From the NCBI GenBank assembly GCA_028700875.1, contig JAQVRW010000056.1, positions 1 to 11,736 of the forward strand: 11,736 nucleotides of DNA. Direction: 5' to 3'. This document shows, one piece after another, positions 5,940 through 11,736 of this stretch (within the stretch, counting starts at the first letter, position 1; each line of letters starts with the position of its first letter). Both the position numbers and the translations under genes were made by a program. The DNA is from Candidatus Zixiibacteriota bacterium. GTDB lineage: Bacteria > Zixibacteria > MSB-5A5 > GN15 > JAAZOE01. Below the pieces are notes generated by a model that had not been told where the DNA came from, did no database searches, and saw only the letters and a program-made list of their open reading frames with translations.

Positions 5940-8534
5940 ATGGAACGGTCTCGCACGACAAAACAGGGAGGACATCGCGGCGCCGGGTTTTCGGCGCTGG
6001 TCGTCCTGCTGTTACTGGTGACCTCAGGCGTTTTCGCGCAAAATGCCCCCGAAGAGATCGTCGTCGGATTCGAAATTCCCCGGTTGATGTCGACCGATAT
6101 TTTCGTGCAGTACGACGGCCGGGCAGTCTACCTCCCGATCGCGGAATTGTTCCGCATTCTGGATTTCAACGTTACCTCGGATTTGAGCCGCCGCAGTTTC
6201 AGCGGTTTCACGTTCAACAAAAACGACCGCTTCGAGATCGATCTGGCCGACTCGCAGGTTACCGTGGGCAAACAGAAGTTTCCCCTGGCCGCAGGCGATT
6301 ATCTGCTGGGCACGCACGACCTGTTTCTGCGGGTGGACCTGTTCCAAAAGCTGTTCGGCCTGCAGATGGAATTCGATTTTTCGCGGATGCGGGTGCTGCT
6401 GCCGTTGAACAAGGATTTTCCGGCTTATCAAAAACTTCAGAGGAAGCAGGCCCATGAAAAGCTGAAGACCGCGGAGGCGGCGTTGCGCGACGTGGAGACG
6501 CTTCCTTTCCGGCGGGCCTACCTGAGAGGCGGCGTGGCCGACTGGATGGTATCGGCCAACCCGGTCGGCTCCGGCCGGATACAATATTTCAATCTCAGCA
6601 CGGGAGGCATGTTCCTCGGCGGAGATTTCAATGTCTCCGGCGGCGGCGACACCAAGACCGGCGTCGACACCCGTCAGATGAACTACAAGTGGCATTATTA
6701 CTTCAGCGACAACAAGTACCTGACCCAGGCGGAAGTCGGCGATGTTTTCGCGGGCGGCGCGATCTCGCGCAGCCTGGAGGGGGTATTGCTGACCAACAAA
6801 CCGCAGGTCCATCGCACCTATTTCCAGACCATCGAGCTGTCCAACAATATCGGCCGCGGCTGGGAAGTGGAACTGTATCTCGACAACCGGCTGGTCGATT
6901 TCACCCAGACCGATGAGAATGGTTATTATCATTTCAGCCTGGATATCTTCTATGGCGCCTCGCTGGTAACGCTCAAGATGTACGGCCCCAACGGCGAAAT
7001 CCGGACGGAAAACAGCCATATCCGGATACCGTACACGCTCGTCCCCAAAGGGGAATTTGAATATACCATGGCCGCCGGACGGACCGCCAGTTATGAAGAC
7101 CAGAAACCGTATGCCCAGTCGCATGTCTATTACGGCCTGACCCGCAAGGTCACCGCCGGAGTCAGCACCGATATTCCCTTGCAGTCAACGGATAAGGAAG
7201 AGCCGGTTATTGTCGGCGAACTCACGGTCCAACCATTGCAAAACCTGACGGTCAACGGCTTCTACGCTCCCAATCATGCCGCCAGCGGAGCGATCAATTT
7301 CAGCCAGCCCTCGCTTCTCAATTTGAGTGCTCAGATGACCCGGTATTATTCGAACCGGTTGTTGAATCGGCCGGACACGCTGCTTCAGAGCATCGTTTTC
7401 TCGGCCTCTTCCCCGCTGTCGATCCGCGGGCGGATGCTGGGACTGCGCGCCTATGTGGGAATCGACAAATCGCGTCATCAGACGGTCGTCAACGCCAATT
7501 ATGGTTTCAGCACGACTGTCGCCGGGTTCCATTTCAACTACCTGGGAACATACAAACCGGAATCATTCGAACGCGGCCTGACCAGCCAGTTGTTGGTTTC
7601 GGCCGGGATGATCCGCTGGCTCCGGCCGCAGATTCGCGTCGATTACGATCATCAGTCCAACCAATTGTTGAAATACGGACTATATATCACCAAGCGTCTG
7701 TTCCGCACCGGCCAGGTGACATTCTCCTTTGAACGAAACGAGATGTCCAAAGCCAACATGATCATGGCGACGTTCAATATTATGAGTTCCTTCGCCAGTT
7801 TCACCTCGCGGATGGTCACCTCCGGCCATGAGGTCGGCATCAGCCAGACGCAACGGGGTTCAATCCGCTACGACCAGGAGACGAATGATGTCCGTTGCGA
7901 CTACCGCAACGGCGTCGGCTTCGGCACGGCCGTGTTGAAACCGTTCCGGGACAGCAATTTCAATGGCACGTTGGACGAAGGCGAGGAGCTGATTCCGGGA
8001 TTGAAGGCGAAAATCCGAGGCACCGGCGGCCAGATGGTCGGCCAGGATCGAAGCATCTATTATGACCGTCTCCGCCCCTATGACGAGTACATGGTTCAGA
8101 TCGACGCCTACAGCCTCGACAATCCTCTGCTGAAACCCGCCCATGAGGGATACAAGGTTGCCTTCAACCCCAACGTGGTGACCGCCATCCAGGTGCCTAT
8201 CGTCACCGCGGGCGAGATTACCGGCCAGGTCATTCGCAAGACACTCCTCAGCGAAAGCGGCCAGGGCGGAATCAAGATCGAGGTGGTCAACACCGCCAGT
8301 GAGGCCGTGACCGAGGTCACGACCTTCAGCAATGGCGAGTTTTATTATTTGGGCCTCGTACCGGGGCAATATCGAGCCTATGTCAAGCCGGAACAACTTT
8401 CGGCCTATGGTCTGGTCAGCGATCCGGCGCAGATTGAATTTGAGATGAAAGCCGTCGAAACCGGCGGTTCGGTCGGCGATATCAATTTCACGCTGGCGCC
8501 TCAGGCCCCGGCCGTCGAAACTCCCACGAAATAA
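5940..8534 (+). CDS. Divergent outer-membrane usher protein (FimD/PapC-like)
   Basis: An 864-residue protein, the usual usher size. An in-frame ATG at 5934 lies only one base from the GGAG at 5929-5932; the ATG at 5940 sits seven bases away and is preferred. The signal peptide ends VFA before QNAPEE. The N-terminal domain (about 50-150) has VYLPIAELFRILDF and DLFLRVDLFQKLFG, matching the usher N-domain pattern. A long beta-rich stretch follows: V-G-D near 266-268, then R-S-L-E-G-V-L-L, the usual opening of the usher pore, and a plug-like block from 308 (WEVELYLDNR, DENGYYHFSL, VTLKMYGPNGE). The barrel continues to about 665. The C-terminal part begins FRDSNFNGTLDEGE at 669, then a PY-x-x-Y-x-V-x-I-D block and, from 758, a GEITGQV carboxypeptidase-regulatory-like beta domain. 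It would form the secretion pore and assembly platform for the subunits upstream. Confidence 0.8.
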   Translation: MERSRTTKQGGHRGAGFSALVVLLLLVTSGVFAQNAPEEIVVGFEIPRLMSTDIFVQYDGRAVYLPIAELFRILDFNVTSDLSRRSFSGFTFNKNDRFEIDLADSQVTVGKQKFPLAAGDYLLGTHDLFLRVDLFQKLFGLQMEFDFSRMRVLLPLNKDFPAYQKLQRKQAHEKLKTAEAALRDVETLPFRRAYLRGGVADWMVSANPVGSGRIQYFNLSTGGMFLGGDFNVSGGGDTKTGVDTRQMNYKWHYYFSDNKYLTQAEVGDVFAGGAISRSLEGVLLTNKPQVHRTYFQTIELSNNIGRGWEVELYLDNRLVDFTQTDENGYYHFSLDIFYGASLVTLKMYGPNGEIRTENSHIRIPYTLVPKGEFEYTMAAGRTASYEDQKPYAQSHVYYGLTRKVTAGVSTDIPLQSTDKEEPVIVGELTVQPLQNLTVNGFYAPNHAASGAINFSQPSLLNLSAQMTRYYSNRLLNRPDTLLQSIVFSASSPLSIRGRMLGLRAYVGIDKSRHQTVVNANYGFSTTVAGFHFNYLGTYKPESFERGLTSQLLVSAGMIRWLRPQIRVDYDHQSNQLLKYGLYITKRLFRTGQVTFSFERNEMSKANMIMATFNIMSSFASFTSRMVTSGHEVGISQTQRGSIRYDQETNDVRCDYRNGVGFGTAVLKPFRDSNFNGTLDEGEELIPGLKAKIRGTGGQMVGQDRSIYYDRLRPYDEYMVQIDAYSLDNPLLKPAHEGYKVAFNPNVVTAIQVPIVTAGEITGQVIRKTLLSESGQGGIKIEVVNTASEAVTEVTTFSNGEFYYLGLVPGQYRAYVKPEQLSAYGLVSDPAQIEFEMKAVETGGSVGDINFTLAPQAPAVETPTK

Positions 8535-8566
8535 TCCGCAGGCGAATTTACTGCAATCCTTCGTAC

Positions 8567-8603
8567 CCCACCCAGAGTCCGACGCAGTCGAACGGCGGGT
8601 GGG
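8567..8603. repeat. CCCACCC/GGGTGGG hairpin repeat, copy with GTCCGAC inner stem
   Basis: The outer stem CCCACCC (8567-8573) pairs with GGGTGGG (8597-8603). Three-base internal loops AGA and GGC follow, then an inner stem GTCCGAC with GTCGAAC (one mismatch) around GCA. The same outer stem and the same AGA/GGC loops occur at 11285-11324 with a different inner stem. Confidence 0.65.
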
Positions 8604-8640
8604 TTCAAGGGATAATGGCTTGGGAGCATCATCGCATCGA
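8597..8640. repeat. 44-bp direct repeat downstream of trmB
   Basis: It matches 9542-9585 over 44 bases without gaps. The shared blocks are GGGTGG, TTCAAGGG, TGGCT and GCATCGA, with most remaining positions also conserved. The first seven bases are the right arm of the hairpin at 8567-8603, so the repeat unit extends beyond that hairpin. Confidence 0.5.
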
Positions 8641-8652
8641 AAAATGGATTTG

Positions 8653-8684
8653 TGCCCGGCCGATGTCTACATCTGCCGGGGCGG
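8653..8684. repeat. Imperfect palindrome, diverged GATGT-N2-ACATC copy
   Basis: GCCCGGCCGATGT pairs with ACATCTGCCGGGGC around CT, with one bulged base and one mismatch. The core resembles the palindrome at 8693-8721, suggesting two adjacent members of one repeat family. Confidence 0.5.
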
Positions 8685-8692
8685 TCTCCAGA

Positions 8693-8721
8693 GGGGCAGA
8701 TGTGGACATCTGCCTCCCACA
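8693..8721. repeat. 29-bp palindromic repeat, copy 1
   Basis: The core GGCAGATGT-GG-ACATCTGCC (8695-8714) is a perfect inverted repeat. The reverse complement of 10948-10976 matches all 29 bases with one difference. Two near-identical copies more than 2 kb apart in intergenic DNA indicate a dispersed repeat family. Confidence 0.7.
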
Positions 8722-8727
8722 AATAAA

Positions 8728-8764
8728 CCCACCCGTCGCCCGCCTTCGGCGGGCTGTGGGTGGG
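8728..8764. repeat. CCCACCC/GGGTGGG hairpin repeat, copy with GCCCGCC inner stem
   Basis: The outer stem CCCACCC (8728-8734) pairs with GGGTGGG (8758-8764). Internal loops GTC and TGT are three bases each, as in the other copies. The inner stem GCCCGCC pairs perfectly with GGCGGGC around TTC. This is 14 base pairs in all and the most stable hairpin of the region. Confidence 0.65.
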
Positions 8765-8801
8765 GCACCACGTTTTGACTGAAACAAATGACCCGCGCTA
8801 T

Positions 8802-9404
8802 CTATCTTCGTTTATATCGCAGGTAATAGATGGCCCTTCCATCGTCACGCCATTTCTTTTCATAATAGGTCGCGTTGTACAGGGGAATCTCATCGGCGGC
8901 CGCGAAGTATGGCGCGCCGAGGCTTTGCAGAATAGGGATTTGCCCGGCATTGTCGGCCACCCAGGACGCATACGGCCAGAAATCGGTGGCGCAGTACAGC
9001 TCTCCCCCGACCTTGAGCAGACCGGCCAGGATGGTCATGAACTCGACCGACATCAACCGATGCGGGATATGCCTTCGTTTGGGCCATGGGTCGGGGAAAA
9101 GAACATACGCCTTCTCGAATGTTTCCGACGGAAAGATACGCGGCAGGACGACCCGGGCATTGCCTTGCATCAGGAGAACATTGGTCAGGCCCTTGCGTTC
9201 GATGCGCGGGACGAGCTTGTAGTAGCGGCCCTTGTCGAGATCGATAGCCACGATTTTCTTGTCGGGACATTGTGCGGCCGCATTGAGCATAAAATCCCCT
9301 CGTCCGGGGCCGATTTCGAGGATATCCCCGGTCGGCGCTCCGGGCCGGGCCGGATAAAACAGGACTTCCTTTTTCAGTTCGAATTCCAGCGGAAAGGACC
9401 GCAT
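8802..9404 (-). CDS. trmB: tRNA (guanine-N7-)-methyltransferase, m7G46
   Basis: A 200-residue SAM-dependent methyltransferase that makes N7-methylguanosine at position 46 of the tRNA variable loop. Visible motifs: SAM-binding EIGPGRGDF at 30-38, acidic IDLD at 54-57 ending the second strand, FPDPWPKRRHIPHRL at 103-117 (the TrmB signature), TDFWPYA at 140-146, and TYYEKKWRDDGR at 179-190, equivalent to the family's T-x-Y-E-x-K substrate site. It is shorter than E. coli TrmB at the N-terminus, as in many other phyla. GGGAG lies nine bases before the ATG. It has its own promoter (9443-9471). The neighbouring genes are functionally unrelated and the usher gene converges on it. The identification is firm. 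Confidence 0.96.
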   Translation of the reverse strand: MRSFPLEFELKKEVLFYPARPGAPTGDILEIGPGRGDFMLNAAAQCPDKKIVAIDLDKGRYYKLVPRIERKGLTNVLLMQGNARVVLPRIFPSETFEKAYVLFPDPWPKRRHIPHRLMSVEFMTILAGLLKVGGELYCATDFWPYASWVADNAGQIPILQSLGAPYFAAADEIPLYNATYYEKKWRDDGRAIYYLRYKRR

Positions 9405-9442
9405 CGTCTGCCGCTCCCGTACTCGGTGTCAATCGTGAGGCC

Positions 9443-9471
9443 AATATACGACAATTGGTACTTTACGCCAA
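9443..9471 (-). promoter_or_regulatory. Sigma-70-like promoter of trmB
   Basis: Read on the minus strand, TTGGCG (-35, four of six consensus bases) is followed after exactly 17 bases by TATATT (-10, five of six). Transcription would begin about 32 bases before the trmB ATG. This is a prediction from spacing and position. Confidence 0.5.
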
Positions 9472-9519
9472 TCGGGGATTATGTACAAAAAGCCGTGATT
9501 TAAGGTACTTCAGCTACGG

Positions 9520-9528
9520 CCCCCCCCC
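9520..9528. repeat. Run of nine C
   Basis: A mononucleotide tract in the gap between the two minus-strand genes, upstream of the trmB promoter. It lies where the left arm of the hairpin repeat would be expected, next to the 44-bp repeat at 9542. It could also be a place of assembly error. Confidence 0.55.
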
Positions 9529-9541
9529 GAAGGCGAGCGCA

Positions 9542-9585
9542 GGGTGGATTCAAGGGTTCGTGGCTGAGAAGCGTCCCTGCATCGA
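9542..9585. repeat. 44-bp direct repeat upstream of trmB
   Basis: The partner of 8597-8640 in the same orientation, of equal length and gap-free. The two copies bracket trmB. Its left hairpin arm is degraded: CCCACCC is replaced by the C-run nearby. Confidence 0.5.
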
Positions 9586-9610
9586 CATTTTGTGATGACT
9601 CAAGCGATGT

Positions 9611-10819
9611 TTATAGGGAATCAACTAGATTGACCTCCGTATACCCGGTGTGGAAAATGGTCGTCCCTGAAGAATCACGAAACGCCGACACGATACAACC
9701 GAGCCTCATGCGGTCATCTTCTTCGATAGGGAAACAGGAGGTTTGGTAGAGAATATCGTACCACGACCCCGGTGGTCCGCCGTTGACGAGCGGTTTGTCG
9801 GCGGCTATCCAATTGGCCCCGTGATCGCGGCTTTCCAGCAAAAGCACTCCGCGGGAGCATTGGGCCAGCACCACGGCGAATACCCGGTCAGGCGCCAGCG
9901 ACCAAACCGACATATGAAAAGGACGGCAACTTTTCATATTATGCAACGTCACCGGCCCGCCATAGGCAAATATCGAATCGACGGACTTCGATGTGAACCG
10001 ATAGAAGATGGACAGATCGGTGATTCCCGACACGCTGTCTTCCTGTACGGTGCAATACATGACGTATAATCCGCCCGTATCGATGACCATGGCCGGCGAC
10101 ATCCATTTGCCCAGATGAGTAATCTGTTTGGGGGATTCCCAATTGACCCCGTCCTTGCTTCTCTGCGAGAAGATGCCTGACATCGAGACCGCCCCGATGG
10201 TCCAGGTCGCGCGGTAATAGAGCAACAACCCGCCGTCAGGGGTTGCCAGCATTCCGGGGTCGGATAGATGCGTGGCGCGGCGACCGGTATGAATCGATGC
10301 CGCGCCGGCTCCGTTGGTGTCATAGAACGTTTCCTGGGTGCCGCGACGATAAACGTAAAGCGTATCGAAAACAAACCGCTCCGGAGTGATGACGGGGTTG
10401 CTGAACGTGTCCGCGGCCAAGGGCCCCCATTGGCTTGTCCAACCGTTTCTATTTTTGATATCGTTGGATACGTGTATGGTCGGGTTTTCCTCCGATTCGG
10501 TATGAATGAAAGGGGTCGTGACCAGCCAATATTTCCAGGGGGAAACGCGGCCCGAAGATCGAGGAAACCCGTCCGGGAAATATTGGATGCCGGGATGGAC
10601 ATGGCGCGAGGTATCCGAAGTCGGGGCAATCAACCTCCGTGCGCTCAGATTGAAGAACGTGTCCGGCGTCGCCGGATGAAAATCATCTATATGCCATCTG
10701 GTCCAAAAATCGCTCAGGCCACGGGTTTCGCTCTCTGTCGAATCAAGAGGGCCGCTCGAATCTCCTGCGAACGATTGCGCTCCCAGCATCAGCACGATCA
10801 GCACTAATATGATTTGCAT
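9611..10819 (-). CDS. Secreted Asp-box protein, probable sialidase/glycosidase-like propeller of unknown function
   Basis: A 402-residue protein. GAGG lies four bases before the ATG. The signal peptide is short and hydrophobic, ending SFAGD. Blocks seen: HPGIQYFPDGF at 75-85, KYWLVTTPF at 96-104 and ENPTIHVSND at 111-120. These read like the first blades of uncharacterised secreted proteins with a glycoside-hydrolase-43 or sialidase-like propeller fold. LSDPGMLATPDGGLLLYYR follows at 186-203, then SKDGVNW at 221-227. A true Asp-box S-x-D-x-G-x-x-W (SRDHGANW) lies at 330-337, near the C-terminal end. Three cysteines lie between about 256 and 321 and a fourth comes later. I cannot identify catalytic residues, so no enzyme activity is claimed. 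No C-terminal sorting tail is present, unlike the propeller at the left edge. Confidence 0.78.
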   Translation of the reverse strand: MQIILVLIVLMLGAQSFAGDSSGPLDSTESETRGLSDFWTRWHIDDFHPATPDTFFNLSARRLIAPTSDTSRHVHPGIQYFPDGFPRSSGRVSPWKYWLVTTPFIHTESEENPTIHVSNDIKNRNGWTSQWGPLAADTFSNPVITPERFVFDTLYVYRRGTQETFYDTNGAGAASIHTGRRATHLSDPGMLATPDGGLLLYYRATWTIGAVSMSGIFSQRSKDGVNWESPKQITHLGKWMSPAMVIDTGGLYVMYCTVQEDSVSGITDLSIFYRFTSKSVDSIFAYGGPVTLHNMKSCRPFHMSVWSLAPDRVFAVVLAQCSRGVLLLESRDHGANWIAADKPLVNGGPPGSWYDILYQTSCFPIEEDDRMRLGCIVSAFRDSSGTTIFHTGYTEVNLVDSL

Positions 10820-10947
10820 GTCCCCTCGCTTGACCCCGGCGCTTCACCCCCATCCAAGCCGGATTTCGTCTCGGCAAAATACGTCACAGTACCTTGGCGG
10901 AAAGATATGCGGCAACATGTCGGGATGTCAATTACAACGGTGAGTTC

Positions 10948-10976
10948 TGTGGGCGGCAGATGTCCACATCTGCCCC
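10948..10976. repeat. 29-bp palindromic repeat, copy 2
   Basis: In inverted orientation relative to 8693-8721, with one base difference. The perfect core is GGCAGATGT-CC-ACATCTGCC at 10955-10974. Confidence 0.7.
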
Positions 10977-11011
10977 AAATTATGTTATTCTCACAACTAT
11001 GAATATTGCTT

Positions 11012-11035
11012 TGTGGGCGGTCCGCCCATGGCGGA
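11012..11035. repeat. GC-rich hairpin sharing TGTGGGCGG with the palindromic repeat
   Basis: TCCGCC (11021-11026) pairs with GGCGGA (11030-11035) around CAT. It is preceded by TGTGGGCGG, the same nine bases that open the copy at 10948. It is probably part of the same composite repeat. Confidence 0.45.
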
Positions 11036-11174
11036 TCCTCGTCTGCCTCAATAAATATTTCTATTCCCGCGCCCATCCTGCGAAATCAACACTAGTTTGA
11101 TGGTGATTACGAATCCGTCCCCTTTATCAGATGAAACCATCGCATTCTATACGTCTGGGTATTGGGTATTGGTC

Positions 11175-11245
11175 TGTCATGCTGAGCGAAGCGAAGCATC
11201 TCGGCGTTTCACGGGCTGAGACCCTTCGCTTCGCTCAGGGTGACA
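11175..11245. repeat. Long inverted repeat with CTGAGCGAAGCGAAG arms
   Basis: CTGAGCGAAGCGAAG (11182-11196) pairs perfectly with CTTCGCTTCGCTCAG (11224-11238). Outside these, TGTCA pairs with TGACA after a two-base interruption; inside, TCTC pairs with GAGA after another. This gives 24 base pairs around a 15-base loop. I recall similar GAGCGAAGCGAAG inverted repeats as widespread in environmental bacterial genomes, often taken for miniature mobile elements. No transposase is present here. Confidence 0.7.
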
Positions 11246-11280
11246 GGCCGGCCGGGCGGCCTGCCCTTCAGATGAAACCT

Positions 11281-11736
11281 GTAGCCCACCCAGAGTCCCC
11301 GCTGTGGCGGGGACGGCGGGTGGGGTTTTGCGGATGTGAGAGCGATACGAAGGGCGACGATATGACGCAAAACACCAAAAATAACAAGCCGAACCCATTT
11401 CCCGGCAAACGCATGCCATCCATGCCAGTCCAGCGGATTTTTTCCGTCTTTGGGACGCGAATCAGTGTAGCCCACCCAGAGTCCCCGCTGTGGCGGGGAC
11501 GGCGGGTGGGGTTTTGCGGATGTGAGAGCGATACGAAGGGCGACGATATGACGCAAAACATCAAAAATAACAAGCCGAACCCATTTCCCGGCAACCGCGT
11601 GCCATCCATGCCAGTCCAGCGGATTTTTTCCGTCTTTGGGACGCGAATCAGTGTAGCCCACCCAGAGTCCCCGCTGTGGCGGGGACGGCGGGTGGGGTTC
11701 TGCGGATGTGAGAGCGATACGAAGGGCGACGATATG
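11281..11736. repeat. 186-bp tandem repeat, about 2.5 copies to the window edge
   Basis: Unit boundaries are at 11281, 11467 and 11653, and the third unit is cut by the window end. The copies differ by a few single-base changes and no insertions. Each unit opens with a hairpin: CCCACCC, AGA, GTCCCCGC, loop TGTG, GCGGGGAC, GGC, GGGTGGG (11285-11324 and its 186-bp shifts). The unit equals 62 codons, so frames stay open through the array. That produces minus-strand open frames of up to 150 residues that I do not regard as genes. Confidence 0.85.

Larger units (their letters stand above)
8535..8801. other. Convergent intergenic region built of hairpin repeats
   Basis: This lies between the usher stop and the trmB stop, with genes facing each other. 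It contains four separate hairpins (8567-8603, 8653-8684, 8693-8721, 8728-8764) and almost nothing else. One or more probably ends transcription from both sides, though none is followed by a clear T-run. I see no credible coding sequence. Confidence 0.6.
10820..11174. other. Intergenic region with dispersed repeats, no gene seen
   Basis: This is the upstream region of the Asp-box protein gene. It holds the palindrome at 10948-10976 and a small hairpin near 11012-11035. The open frames on both strands have no recognisable product or ribosome site. I see no convincing promoter. Confidence 0.55.

Noticed and set aside
4975..5961. 328-residue minus-strand open frame opposite the chaperone gene
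   Set aside because: It is a shadow of the chaperone, whose family motifs and ribosome site are clear on the plus strand.
11209..11661. 150-residue minus-strand open frame spanning the tandem repeats
   Set aside because: The frame is open only because the 186-bp unit is a multiple of three. It crosses strong hairpins and the inverted repeat, starts inside the array and has no ribosome site; several other frames are equally open.
11281..11736. Possible CRISPR array
   Set aside because: Units are 186 bp of continuous near-identical sequence with no variable spacers, and there are no cas genes.

Overview
The window looks like bacterial chromosomal DNA of moderately high GC. The phylum cannot be fixed from this sequence alone. 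One protein ends in a YPNPFN-type C-terminal tail, which is common in the FCB group (Zixibacteria, Calditrichota, Marinimicrobia, Ignavibacteria). Gene density is moderate, and palindromic intergenic repeats are abundant, as in many environmental FCB-type genomes. A Zixibacteria-like source is my best guess, by inference only.

Layout. (1) Minus strand, 1-1320: the N-terminal 440 residues of a secreted seven-repeat beta-propeller that runs off the left edge inside a sorting-type tail. (2) 1321-1714: divergent intergenic region with a near-perfect sigma-54 (-24/-12) promoter pointing right. (3) Plus strand, 1715-8534: a seven-gene cluster of five small exported subunits (four of DUF4402 type, one unrecognised), a PapD-like periplasmic chaperone and a divergent outer-membrane usher. 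(4) 8535-8801: a convergent intergenic region packed with hairpin repeats. (5) Minus strand, 8802-9404: trmB, a tRNA m7G46 methyltransferase, with its own sigma-70-like promoter. (6) Minus strand, 9611-10819: a secreted 402-residue protein with an Asp-box, probably of sialidase or glycosidase-like propeller fold. (7) 10820-11736: no credible gene. This stretch holds a palindromic repeat, a long inverted repeat, and a 186-bp tandem repeat that continues past the right edge.

The most interesting system is the 1715-8534 cluster: a chaperone-usher-type surface fibre whose subunits are DUF4402 proteins rather than classical fimbrial or spore-coat-U pilins. The subunits would be exported by Sec, capped by the chaperone (5032-5907) and threaded out through the usher (5940-8534). 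Three sequence details support reading it as a polymer system. Three of the DUF4402 subunits have exactly 26 residues from the predicted mature Q to the first FG-motif F. The fourth (2912-3388) lacks 15 of these residues, as expected for a terminal subunit without a donor strand. Two tandem hairpins sit between the last subunit gene and the chaperone gene, where classical fimbrial operons adjust subunit-to-assembly-factor ratios.
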